Shown one piece after another: positions 36,710 through 45,952 of a DNA stretch of 49,298 nucleotides. Source of the DNA: Phoronis australis (taxonomy: Eukaryota > Phoronida > Phoronidae); assembly GCA_002633005.1 (NCBI GenBank), contig NMRA01000063.1, positions 1,010,931 through 1,060,228 of the forward strand, given 5' to 3'. Made by a program: the position numbers and the translations under genes. Under the pieces are notes generated by a model. The model had not been told where the DNA came from and did not search any database. It worked only from the letters and a program-made list of their open reading frames with translations. Numbering within the stretch: position 1 is the stretch's first letter; every line of letters begins with the position of its first letter.

Positions 36710-37100
36710 ATGGATGGAAAAATGTTTCTCTCCCGAGTTATATTTATGAGCTTTTTTGTTGCTGCACGTTGTGAAAGTCTACCAAATATTGTTATCATAA
36801 TCGCTGATGACCTTGGCATTGGAGACATCGGATGCTTTGGAAACGACACTATCAAAACTCCAAATCTAGACAACATGGCGCGCGAAGGTGCTCGACTCAC
36901 GCACCATTTGGCCGCTGAATCAGTTTGTACGCCAAGCCGAGCAGCACTTTTAACCGGTAGGTATCCGGTCCGAATTGGCATGGCAAGCACAGAAGAGTTG
37001 CCAATGATATTCTTCTTATCAAGTACAGCAGGATTACCTCAAACAGAGACAACAATAGCAGAGATGGCCAAGTCGAAAGGCTACTCAACAGCTCTCATTG
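36710..37100 (+). CDS. Sulfatase exon 1 (signal peptide, metal site, catalytic Cys)
   Basis: Codes for residues 1-130 plus one base. The Met at codon 5 is an alternative start that would give a cleaner signal peptide. It contains ADDLGIGDIGCFGN, the SVCTPSRAALLTGRYP sulfatase signature, and PQTETTIAEMAKSKGYSTALI. The donor is ATTG|GTATGT. Confidence 0.95.
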
Positions 37101-37954
37101 GTATGTAACAACATCTATTTTTCCAGATAATTTGAGAAAATAAGCGTAACAATAATTTTATCAACGTTTTCAGTTACTCTGACATTGGAATAATTTCAAT
37201 ACAGTTCGACTTGTAAGCAATATTTATTAAATTTACACGATTTTGTCTCATTCTGCCTGGAGATAAGACATGACAAGTTTCGAAGTACGAGACATTTTAA
37301 AGGATTACTATAATGTTGTTCGCAATAGGCGGCGAGATGATGTTAAGCATTCTGTTTTGTTTTCAAAATTTGAATAATTGTAAATATAGATGATGTGACA
37401 AACAACCTGCTCGACTGTTCAACATGTCTGAATTTATAATTACCGAATATTAACTGACAACTTAATATTTTATTTAAACATGTACATGTGTGTACGTGTC
37501 TCCATTGGCTCAACTTAAGAATTCTCGCAGACCAATATACGGGTAGGTATGCGTGTCAATGCCGGTGTATGTGTGTGTGTGTGCGCGCGTGTGTGCGTGC
37601 GTGCGTGTGTGCGTCTGAGAGAGAGAGAGAGAGAGTGTGTGTGTGCGTGTGTGCGTGCGTGCGTGCGTGTGTGCGTGTGCGTCTGAGAGAGAGAGAGAGA
37701 GAGNNNNNNNNNNNNNNNNNNNNNNNNNNNNNNNNNNNNNNNNNNNNNNNNNNNNNNNNNNNNNNNNNNNNNNNNNNNNNNNNNNNNNNNNNNNNNNNNN
37801 NNNNNNNNNNNNNNNNNNNNNNNNNNNNNNNNNNNNNNNNNNNNNNNNNNNNNNNNNNNNNNNNNNNNNNNNNNNNNNNNNNNNNNNNNNNNNNNNNNNN
37901 NNNNNNNNNNNNNNNNNNNNNNNNNNNNNNNNNNNNNNNNNNNNNNNNNNNNNN

Positions 37955-37986
<32 letters not shown>

Positions 37987-40900
37987 ATGTATTTATGTAA
38001 CTATGTATGCATGCATATTCATTTGTATATTGTATAGAAGCTGGTCGTTGTGTTCAAACTCTTGTAGATTATTTGATGAAACTCAAACGTAGTTGAAGAT
38101 GAGCTGCGTATTATGGCTGACTGTTCATTCCTTTAAAGGAAATTTATTTCTTAAACTTCTCCCTAGGTACATAACTTTTCAAACCATGGCAGACTAGAAG
38201 CATTGAAATTATTATTTCAGCCTGTTCCTACACAATTCACCACTCTTAAGTAGATGTAAGCATGCCCCATAGGAGCCAGTCTCGTGTGGTAATAGTCACG
38301 AGCCTTTCTCATTTAATAGCGGGGTTCCCTCCTACGGACACCACAAAAATGCCGACATGCCCTTTTCAGGTTTTGCGCGGACATTTTTCCTATTAAAATT
38401 GTGATTGCCCCTTGCGACATTCTGGATCAGACAGTGTTGAATTTATATAACGGATATTCATATTGTGAAAGTTGTTTTTACGAAAATAATTTAACTTTAC
38501 AATCAAACAAGTTTGAAATCAACAAATACCTAGTTTAAGATTTATATTAGGCAAACTCGTAATGTAAAGGAGTAGTCGCACATGAACATGTACAGGTTAA
38601 ATGTAGAGAATCGTCGCTAGTACTGTGTACATACATATATACAGGTTAAATGTAGAGAATCGACGCTAGTACTGTGTACATACATATGTACTGGTTAAAT
38701 GTAGAGAATCGTCGCTAGTACTGTGTACATACATATGTACTGGTTAAATGTAGAGAATTGTCGCTAGTACTGTGTACATACATATAGTCGGTGGGCCAGA
38801 TCTCATAGCGTTCACCCTTGTGAGTACTTTGGGGGGGCAACCTAGTTTTTTCTATGTGGCTAGATAATATACCCATAAATCAAATTCCAAAAAGTTCCCA
38901 CGTCTACACTTGCACATTTTTTTAAAAAAAGGTGTTTTTGTTGCACAAAATATGATGCACATTCCTGCCACTTGATGGCGCTTTTCTATTGAATTGACCA
39001 ATCAGAGAGCCAGATTGTATTGTTGTGCTTAGTTACTTCAATATGGCTGCTCCCATGGAGTGTGATGCCTGTATAATTCAAGGTTCATCAAACAGCACAA
39101 AATTGTGATGTCAGAGCCTAAAGAAGATTAGGAAAGCTTCCTGACGAAAGCTGATTGACTGTGGAACTCTGTAAATCAGTAGATCAAAAAGAAGAAGAGG
39201 TTTCACAAACGTTTGTGCAGAAAACATCTGCATGTCCTGGTAGCCTACCCAGTATACTGCTGAGTGCTGTAGACTAGAAGACCAAGTGTCAGACCAAAAA
39301 TTGAAAGGACATAGAACGGCATAGCAACGTTTCAAGGCACCAACAGTAGTACTAAAGCTGAAGTTGCTGAAAGTGATACAGATGTTATCCAAGATTTCCC
39401 AAGAAAATCAATTACTTCCAAAATCTGAAACACCCAATTAACCTGAACAAGATAGGAACATTCTGAAACATGAGTGCATCATTTGTTAGCAGGAAAAGTA
39501 CATTATGGGCCACATTTCAAGAAAGAGAAAGAAGTATAGCTTTCAAAAACAGGTACGTGTTTTTTAAAAATACATCTTGGTGTTTTCCATGTGTGTTTCA
39601 GTATTATCACCAGTTGTTTTTTAACTTGTTCAGCCCCTTGGCTGCCTAGGCCTTAGACAATACTGCTGACCCAGTAGAGACGATGATCATACCATAGGTA
39701 CTTCATATGCCGGATACTTTTCGGCAAATTATGTTCCTATAAGTTTAGAAGTACCGCGTAGAGAGATGCCTCTGAGGAGGTCGTTAATGTTTTCATTTGT
39801 TCCCAGTTTAAACAAATACTCCTGCAATCCTGTTTTTCGAACACTCCATTCAGTTGCCACATCGACACTGCTTGCGCTAAGGGATAATCCTATGGCGTTA
39901 TACTGTGGGTGTGATTTTAAAGCACTTTAAGTCAAAAATTTTTGAGAAGGTTAAATGGAGTAGATGGTTGCAAACAACGTATCCAAGTGGCCGTCATCCC
40001 CTGCTGTAGTCTCAATTTTTTGTAAACATTAATTACTTAGGTAGCTGCAATGATAATTAAATTAAAGTGCCTAAGTGGCCATCGTCGCCGTCGAAATTTG
40101 AGGACGATGGAAGCCACTGTCCATTTCGTCAAACGTCGATTACCTTAAGTGTAAATCGATTGACTATGGTTTGAGCATCTGATTTAAAAAAATTAAATTT
40201 CAATCACTGCACAGGTATATCAGCTGATTTATTTTCAGTTGCATCTACTGATCTAATTATTAGACGATCAACATTATTAGGCTACAGATCAGACGGCATG
40301 TAAATTTGTTAGGCTGGTGGTGGATCAGTTCCTGATAAGTCCGTCTGAAAAAGTTGCATGCCAACTCACTCATAGTTGAATGTTAAATTAGTGTTAACAG
40401 TTCGGGTTTTTTTCAGTTGGACTTGTATCGCAAGCAACAGCTCAGTCCAGAGCCCTGAATATGCAAATGAAATTCAAAGATAAAGACCTTGTGTCTTAGA
40501 AGCCAAGTACCACAGATCATCATGCTATAAAAAATAGAAAGACAACGATTGTGAAGAGTGACGAATTCACAGTTTTCAGAGATGTTTTTCTACAGTTTTG
40601 TTTGGAGTTCATTGAATCGAAGCTTCTAACACAAGGAGATGTCATTTGCCTTTCAAAACTAAAGCAAGACTTTGAAGCTGTTCTTCAGAAAGCTGGTGTG
40701 CATGAAGTTATTTGGACAGGCAATCTTAAGAAATATTGTTGAAGCTACTCACTGTTGTAGTTTGTGCCCGACTAAGAGATACGAAAGTGAATTGAGGCTA
40801 GTGTTCAATAATTCACTTGCTGACTCTAATTAACACAGCCCATTATAACATATTTTGAATCAAACGTTTGCCCAAATAGTGCCCGCCTCCAAACAAGGAC

Positions 40901-43900
40901 TTAGTGTTTGACCCTTCATTGCCTGCGGGCTAATCACCAGTGTGCAGTGCTGTACCCTCTCTAATCGACCATAGTTGGCTCCTTGGCGGTGGAGCTTTGC
41001 AGTTAATATGTATGGCAATGACCGCATCTCCATTGACAGTACTAAACGATGAACGCTGCAAGTGCAAAAAGAACATGTGTGCTGGGAAACTGAGTTTGTG
41101 CTGCAATGCTGGGTCAAACTGTACAGAAATGTGCAGCTGTGACAACTGTAGTAACATCAGCAACACTGACTGCATAACATTGGATAGTTCTTTGACAGGC
41201 CAACCCTAAATAGACCTCCAACCCCGTTATTTCCTTTTTTGTATTAAAAAGTTAATTTTATTTGTTGATTAAGTCATAGAAAGTACATACTTTGATCATT
41301 GTCATGTATTTGTCTCATACTGCTTAATAAACGCTGTCAGAATAATCTATTTTAATACAGTCTTTGTGCACATTCACAGAGATCATTCAACTATATTGTT
41401 TTTGTACTATAACATATTTCTGGTGTATTATGCAAACAAGCTGTATTTTACACCATTAGTCAATGTTTTAGTCATTGAGGCACAAATTTTGCCCAGTCTC
41501 AAGTGTTTTGTGTTATTTTTGTTGCCTGACAATGCCAGAATAACTTCCTAGAAACATTCAGACTTAGTTTGTATTTTTGCCACTAGGTGTCTCTTTACGT
41601 TTTTTAAATTTCACTGTTTACAATTAATTTACAATAGTAAAACATGTAATGTGAGTGTAATATTGTTCAATACAATGGCACTGATGGGACCATATTACTT
41701 GTTTTACAAAAAAGTCACCAAAACTGTTGTTTTTACAAATATAAGTTTACTAAGCTCTTTGGTGATTATTAGGTAACTTCAAACTCAAATTTCTCAAAAA
41801 TGTGCAACTTTATATGTGGGAACTTTTTAGATTTTGAAAACACTCTAATAAATGAACTAAAAAACACCAAAATAAAATTGCCCCCCTAAAGTACTCACAA
41901 AAACCATTTTCTAGAGGCCCTACAAAATCTGGCCCACCGACTAATATGTACTGGTTAAATGTAGAGAGCAGTCACTAGTACTGTATACAGTATGTGTACA
42001 AGGCACACGACTGTGGAACTGCTTCTCTAATAAAAAAGACGTTGAAAACCAACAGTGCAACAAAAAACAAAAACGTTCACGCCATGGTGCCAGCAACATA
42101 GATGGAGAAGCTCCATCGTCCACTCAATGAAAAAATGTCATCATGATTTTTCAAATGATTACATCCAGTTTGACAAATTTTAACACTTTGAGAAGTTTCC
42201 ACGCAAATGAACAAAGGGATTGCTAAAAAAAGATTTGACCAAAACCCTTGAACTTCAACAGCTTTAGATTTTCATGAAACTTATCACCAATGAATGACTG
42301 AGGTCTTCGATGCCCTTAAAATTGCTTCTTTGTGTTCAACGATGTGAATTATGATAGAAAGTTTGAACGACTTAGTTCAATTCTGATTCCATGGCGTAGT
42401 TTTGAAACGGCGATTGATATTTTTGAGCAAAAAGCAACAAGTTAGAAATGAAGCCTGAAGGAAATAATTAAGACGCCGGGGATTTATTCGCTTGTAAAAC
42501 TAAGATCCTTTTGTGTGAGTTGATGTGCAGTTGATATGCCATTGTTCTTTCAAAATATTGATTTGAGTGCCTTTGATTGCAATACACCGTATACATGTTT
42601 TGACACTGGAAATGATTTCGAAGAATGCAAGAGTTATCCAACTGTCGAGAAACTTCCATGTAAAATAGTAAACTAGTTGAAGTGGGAAAATTGCTATCAT
42701 GAAATTTCACTCTTAATCAAGCGTAGGAATATTAGACGATTTGTCTTTAAAGTCAAATTTGTCTGCTTCTGAACTCCTTCTTCTGAACTTTTAAAGGGTG
42801 TTTATGAAAATTTAGGCACATTACGTATGACATCCAACGATAGTTGCTAGTTTCGCCCTGACTATAGCTGTCTTTTTTGTATCATTGTATTGTCTCTTGG
42901 TGGTCTCCTCTATTCTTGAGGCTCTTCAGAGGACCTTCAGATTCTGAGCGCAGATAGACGAAAGCACGCTGTGTCATTAACTTGCGAGACTTACTGCGTG
43001 TTTTAATATATTTTAGGAAAGTGGCACTTGGGACTCAATTGCCGTTGGCTGGGAGATAACTGTCATCACCCGCTTTCACAGGGATTTGATTATTTCTTTG
43101 GGATCCCACTGACGAATATGAGAAGTTTTGGTGACCCTAAAGACACTGTGGTAAAACGTGGTAACAAATACTTCACCCACAAGTACTTTCTGACAATGGC
43201 CGTGGGAGTTATATTCGCAGTGTTGTTGCTAAAGATGGGGCGTCTTTCGATATTTTACACGGTTCTCTTAGTAACTCTCTACTGTCTTATTCCTTCATAT
43301 TTTTACATTAGTGCTCATGAAACCGCAATTCTCAACGGCCTTGTTATGCGCAACTACGATTATGTAGAACAACCGATCCGCCTGGAAAACATGACCAAGC
43401 GACTCGTTCGCGAAGGTGTCAACTTTTTAGAACAACAAAAAAAGCAAGAACGTCCGTTTCTCTTGGTGATGTCTTGGCTGCAGGTTCATTCAGCACTTCA
43501 CACAGGGCCCGATTTCGCAGGAGTGAGTCGCCATGGCAAGTACGGTGACAATGTACAAGAAATGGACTGGTCTACAGGGGAGATAATTAAAGCTTTGGAT
43601 CGACTGGGCCTAAAAAATGACACGCTGGTCTATTTCACTTCCGACAATGGACCTCATCTAGAAGACACGAGCTTGACTGGAGAACCTGAAGGCGGCTCTA
43701 CGGGCATGTTTAAAGGTAACTGGGTGTTCCAGATATGCTAACAGGATTCTATAAAAGATTTCGAGATTGATTAGTGGCACTTCAGGAACTCACTGAGATC
43801 CCGCATTTTTGAAAGTAAGTGTACGGTTGGTGTTATAATAGAATGGAAAGTAACCGGCAGTAAGATACACGATTCTACTCACATAAAGTGTATGCAGGGT

Positions 43901-44650
43901 TCAAGCGGATCAACGTCTAATTTAGCTCCGAGATTCCCTGGGTATAACAGAAGTATACGGGATGTGTTGCTCAGATATATGACTTCACGGCCGGTTATTA
44001 CCTTAAGAGATGGTGCCTTTTCCGGCAGAAGCCCATACAAAAGAATGTCTGTTTCTATTCCGTCTATTTCTATTCCAATTCCTATTAAAGGTTCCTTTCG
44101 GGAGTTATACAATGGAAATAACAAAAGGGTGGCGTTTCTGGAAAAAAATTCTTACGAAGGGGTGACTTCTTCACAGAAGACTAAAAATGGTGCCGTTTTT
44201 CACTCTTTAAATGTGTCGCTATCTTTATTTTTGTAGTTGTTCTATCAAAAACGGATCCCAGTGCCACCGGGCTCATCCACTGTGTAACAGCAGTCATAGA
44301 ACGTTTAGTAGCATTTGTCAACCGATTGTTACGTTGTTGTTGATCTCCACATTTTGTCATGTTAGGTGGAAAATTTCAAAGTGGCACCGAAGGTGGCATT
44401 CGAATGCCGACGCTGATGATGTGGCCGAATCACATACCCCGTAAACTTGATATTAATGTGCCAACTAGCCAAATGGACATTTTCCCCACTGTTCGTAACC
44501 TACTGAATATTCAGCCGGAACCAGGTGTAACCATTGACGGCAAAGACATTGCGCCCTTGGTGATGGGGAGCACGAGGTCCAGTCCCCACAAGTTCCTCTG
44601 GCATTACTGTTCAAAGTCTTTGCATTCTGCGCGCTATATGCCAACTGAAG
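36710..44650 (+). CDS. Steryl-sulfatase/arylsulfatase-type sulfatase, membrane-anchored; three exons, 3' end missing
   Basis: Joining 36710-37100, 43017-43715 and 44366-44650 gives 458 residues in frame. The enzyme hydrolyses sulfate esters, and relatives act in the ER membrane or lumen. Seen: N-terminal signal (about 5-21); metal-site D33-D34 in ADDLG; C73 in CTPSR (converted to formylglycine in this family) with R77; K132 and H134 in GKWHLG; two hydrophobic helices (about 188-202 and 207-228), diagnostic of the steryl-sulfatase group rather than soluble ARSA/ARSB; H288 in QVHSAL; D340-N341 in TSDNGPH; K366 in GGK. From memory of human STS, all these sit at a constant offset of two residues. 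NxT sequons are at N255 and N331. All introns are phase 1 and GT-AG. The last 115-125 residues of the family are not seen. Substrate unknown. Confidence 0.94.
37566..37703. repeat. Compound (GT/GC)n-(GA)n microsatellite
   Basis: Two successive blocks, each an alternating GT/GC run followed by GTCTGAGAGAGAGAG, show a duplication of about 65-70 bp. It abuts the assembly gap. Confidence 0.93.
37704..37954. other. Assembly gap (251 N)
   Basis: Run of N between a GA microsatellite and a GT microsatellite (37955-37985). The gap is probably repeat-caused, so the true length may differ. Confidence 0.99.
38592..38784. repeat. 49-bp minisatellite, left part (about four copies)
   Basis: GGTTAAATGTAGAGAATCGT repeats at 38595, 38644, 38693 and 38742, exactly 49 bp apart, with GCTAGTACTGTGTACATACA completing each unit. 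The array is interrupted by the transposon and resumes at 41944-41995 in register. Confidence 0.95.
38785..38935 (+). repeat. Left terminal inverted repeat of the CXC transposon
   Basis: The first 17 bases are identical to the inverted right end. Then a diverged stretch of about 20 bases, a block of about 22 bases with one mismatch (GTGAGTACTTT and a G run), a diverged stretch, and a block with AAAAAGTTCCCAC and GCACATTTTT. Confidence 0.85.
40551..40742 (+). pseudogene. Transposon-internal open frame fragment
   Basis: About 63 codons without an ATG start: FRDVFLQFCLEFIESK, LSKLKQDFEAVLQ and VIWTGNLKKYC. I do not know its function. In invertebrate proteins that carry the same CXC tail, I recall a comparable short helical segment ahead of the main domain. 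It ends in TGA. Confidence 0.45.
40944..41209 (+). pseudogene. CXC (tesmin/TSO1-like) cysteine-rich C-terminus of a transposon protein
   Basis: About 88 codons ending in TAA. WLLGGGALQLICM is followed by RCKCKKNMC, LCCNAGSNCTEMCSCDNCSN. The C-x-C-x(4)-C...C-x(5)-C-x(3)-C-x-C-x(2)-C spacing fits a zinc-binding CXC domain, which binds DNA in tesmin and TSO1. The preceding Gly-Leu-rich segment matches the tail of a CXC protein family that I recall as highly copied in marine invertebrate genomes. There is no ATG at a sensible place and no upstream body, so it is a remnant. Confidence 0.65.
41794..41943 (-). repeat. Right terminal inverted repeat of the CXC transposon
   Basis: Inverted counterpart of 38785-38935, with the same order of conserved blocks. 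Confidence 0.85.
41944..41995. repeat. 49-bp minisatellite, right part (about one copy)
   Basis: ATATGTACTGGTTAAATGTA and the rest of the unit resume directly after the transposon. This copy has several substitutions (AGCAGTCACTAG against ATCGTCGCTAG). Confidence 0.9.
41996..43016. other. Rest of sulfatase intron 1
   Basis: Nothing recognised apart from the acceptor at its end. Confidence 0.6.
43017..43715 (+). CDS. Sulfatase exon 2 (GKWHLG, two TM helices, core)
   Basis: The acceptor TATATTTTAG ends at 43016. The first two bases GA complete Gly131, then KWHLG. It codes for residues 131-363, including both membrane helices, FLLVMSWLQVHSALHTG, GKYGDNVQEMDWS, and NDTLVYFTSDNGPH. The donor is AAAG|GTAACT. 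The intron before it is 5.9 kb and holds an assembly gap, a minisatellite and a DNA transposon. Confidence 0.95.
43716..44365 (+). other. Sulfatase intron 2
   Basis: 650-bp phase-1 GT-AG intron. Both strands are open over 43880-44230 (81 codons minus, 114 codons plus), but I recognise no domain. A short TCTATTCC/TCTATTTC-rich patch lies near 44050-44085. Confidence 0.8.
44366..44650 (+). CDS. Sulfatase exon 3
   Basis: The acceptor CATGTTAG ends at 44365; GT completes Gly364. It codes for GGKFQSGTEGGIRMPTLMMW, then TSQMDIFPTV, IDGKDIAPLVMG, and HKFLWHYCSKSLHSARY. The donor is GAAG|GTAAGT (GT at 44651). A further coding exon is therefore required, but none is recognisable to the right edge. 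Confidence 0.93.
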
Positions 44651-44730
44651 GTAAGTAACCGCTGCATGAAACTTTATGAAAATGCCGTTAACACTTTGAT
44701 CTCGCCTCTTTTCGTACCCTTTTGTTTCTC

Positions 44731-44743
44731 AAAAACACTGTCA
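44731..44743. repeat. Target-site duplication, left copy (Penelope-like element 1)
   Basis: AAAAACACTGTCA, 13 bp, identical to 45940-45952. Confidence 0.8.
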
Positions 44744-44894
44744 AAGAAAACAACAATGGTTTCAAGTCGACTTGACATGTTTCGGTGTCATTTATTCAAA
44801 CACCATCATCAGAAGAGAGAACGCAGTGGCCACCTAGCTAGGCCCAGCAACAAGTAATGAAGCACAGATACAGTCAGTTACAGGGAGTGACAAT
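44744..44894 (-). repeat. Left terminal repeat of Penelope-like element 1 (inverted)
   Basis: Inverted copy of 45759-45910 at about 97% identity. It carries a hammerhead-like core on the minus strand. Confidence 0.9.
44774..44812 (-). ncRNA. Hammerhead-ribozyme-like motif (left terminal repeat)
   Basis: On the minus strand: CTGATGA, a GGTGT...ACACC stem II with a loop of about 11 bases, GAAA, then a very short palindromic stem III (ACATGT) and a C after the GT as putative cleavage site. This is the type I core with minimal stem III known from Penelope-like elements. Stem I pairs only for about 3 bp next to the core as drawn by eye. Confidence 0.6.
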
Positions 44895-44914
44895 AAAAAT
44901 CAGCAGTCGGCCCA

Positions 44915-45720
44915 AGAATTTTTGGTGTATTTAAACTCGAGGCATCCCAACTTGAAATTCAATATAGAATTACAGGTCGACAACATGTTGCCATTTCTGG
45001 ACGTGTTAGTGGAGCGTGAGGGTACCGCAGTGATAACATCAGTATTTCATAAGAAGACCTACACATGACTGTACACTTGTTTTCATAGCCTCACATCCTT
45101 TGTTTATAAAGTAAGTCTCATTAAAAGCTATAATAGACAGAGTATATCGCATTAACAACACTTGGGCTAGATTTGATTCTTATATTAAAGAACTCACAAC
45201 GAATTTGCAAAAGAATGGCTATCCCCAAGAATTAGTCAATGGGGTACTGAAAGCAAGACTCCAACGTAAGCCTGGTGATATTCATCCTGTAGACAAAACT
45301 AACTACAAGTACTTTAAAGTACCGTATGTTGGGTTTTACGCAAAGATTGCTCAACGAAAACTCAACAAATTGGTGAATGATTACTGTGTAAACTTAAGAG
45401 TTGTATTAACTTTCAAGTCTCTGAAACTGTCGAATTTATTTAACCCTTAGGACAAAATTCCTATGGGTCTACGGTCCAGGGTAGTGTACAAATTTATCTG
45501 TGCTGGATGTGGCTCCAGGTATATAGGCGAAACTGCTCGTCATTTGAAAACCAGGACCAAGGAACATCTAAATTCTGATAGAGGTTCACATTTAAATATT
45601 TACCTACAGAGCTCCAATCATTGTAGCAGTGCTCCTTCAATGACAAGGCAGTAACAATAAAGGAGCTTAAAATTCGTGAGGCTCTACACATCAGTTGGTA
45701 CAAGCCCAATCGCAATAGGC
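44915..45720 (+). pseudogene. Penelope-like RT thumb and GIY-YIG endonuclease remnant
   Basis: In order: LNSRHPNLKFNIELQVDN, MLPFLDVL and FHKKTYT (RT C-terminal part); TGA at about 45066; a frameshift near 45122; VYRINNTWARF, KNGYPQELV and PYVGFYAKIAQRKL; TAG at 45448-45450; then RSRVVYKFICAGC, SRYIGETARHLKTRTKEHL (the endonuclease core with a CxxC ahead of YIG); a frameshift near 45640; and KIREALHISWYKPNRN with the conserved Glu and Asn. At least four disruptions, so it is inactive. Confidence 0.88.
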
Positions 45721-45758
45721 AACTGACACACCACAGGTTGTCATTGTTGGTCTAGTTC

Positions 45759-45910
45759 ATTGTCACTCCCTGTAAGTGACTGTATCTGTGCTTCATTACT
45801 TGTTGCTGGGCCTAGCTAAGTGGCCATTGCATTCTCTCTTCTGATGATGGTGTTTGAATAAATGACACCGAAACATGTCAAGTCGACTTAAAACCATTGT
45901 TGTTTTCTTT
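45759..45910 (+). repeat. Right terminal repeat of Penelope-like element 1
   Basis: Inverted counterpart of 44744-44894, followed by the 29-base tail and the second target duplication. Confidence 0.9.
45841..45879 (+). ncRNA. Hammerhead-ribozyme-like motif (right terminal repeat)
   Basis: Same 39-base core as at 44774-44812, here on the plus strand: CTGATGA, GGTGT/ACACC stem II, GAAA, ACATGT, C. The five mismatches between the two terminal repeats all fall outside this core. Confidence 0.6.
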
Positions 45911-45939
45911 AATATCTGCTGCTACTTACTATCATGGAG

Positions 45940-45952
45940 AAAAACACTGTCA
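45940..45952. repeat. Target-site duplication, right copy (Penelope-like element 1)
   Basis: AAAAACACTGTCA, identical to 44731-44743. Confidence 0.8.

Larger units (their letters stand above)
38785..41943 (+). mobile_element. DNA transposon with long terminal inverted repeats and CXC-domain coding remnant
   Basis: Starts with TAGTCGGTGGGCCAGAT and ends with its exact reverse complement. Further inside, both ends share TTGTGAGTACTTT-N-GGGGGG-CAA and AAAAAGTTCCCAC...TTGCACATTTTT, so the inverted repeats extend about 150 bp in conserved blocks. ATA flanks both sides (38782-38784, 41944-41946), and removing the element plus one ATA restores the 49-bp repeat unit exactly. Interior plus-strand remnants: a HECIIC knuckle near 39472; an open frame at 40551-40742; and a cysteine-rich frame at 40944-41209. 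The main transposase is deleted, so this is a non-autonomous 3159-bp derivative. A 3-bp duplication rules out hAT, piggyBac and P-type insertion; the superfamily is unresolved. Confidence 0.85.
37101..43016 (+). other. Sulfatase intron 1 (5.9 kb)
   Basis: Phase-1 GT-AG intron. It contains GT/GA microsatellites around the N gap (37566-37990), a 49-bp minisatellite split by a DNA transposon (38592-41995), and otherwise unrecognised sequence (38000-38590 and 41996-43016). Confidence 0.85.
44744..45939 (+). mobile_element. Penelope-like element with inverted terminal repeats and hammerhead-like motifs
   Basis: The element is 1196 bp and flanked by a 13-bp direct duplication. It has inverted terminal repeats (44744-44894 and 45759-45910, five mismatches in about 150 bp) and a 29-base unpaired tail (45911-45939), as is known for Penelope-like elements. 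Between the repeats lies a plus-strand coding remnant: RT thumb region (NSRHPNLKF, DNMLPFLDVL) then a GIY-YIG-type endonuclease. The RT palm is absent. It lies just downstream of sulfatase exon 3, in what should be the next intron. Confidence 0.9.

Noticed and set aside
43879-44236. Opposed open frames in sulfatase intron 2 as coding sequence
   Set aside because: They lie between a strong donor and acceptor that join sulfatase exons in phase, and neither translation shows a recognisable domain.
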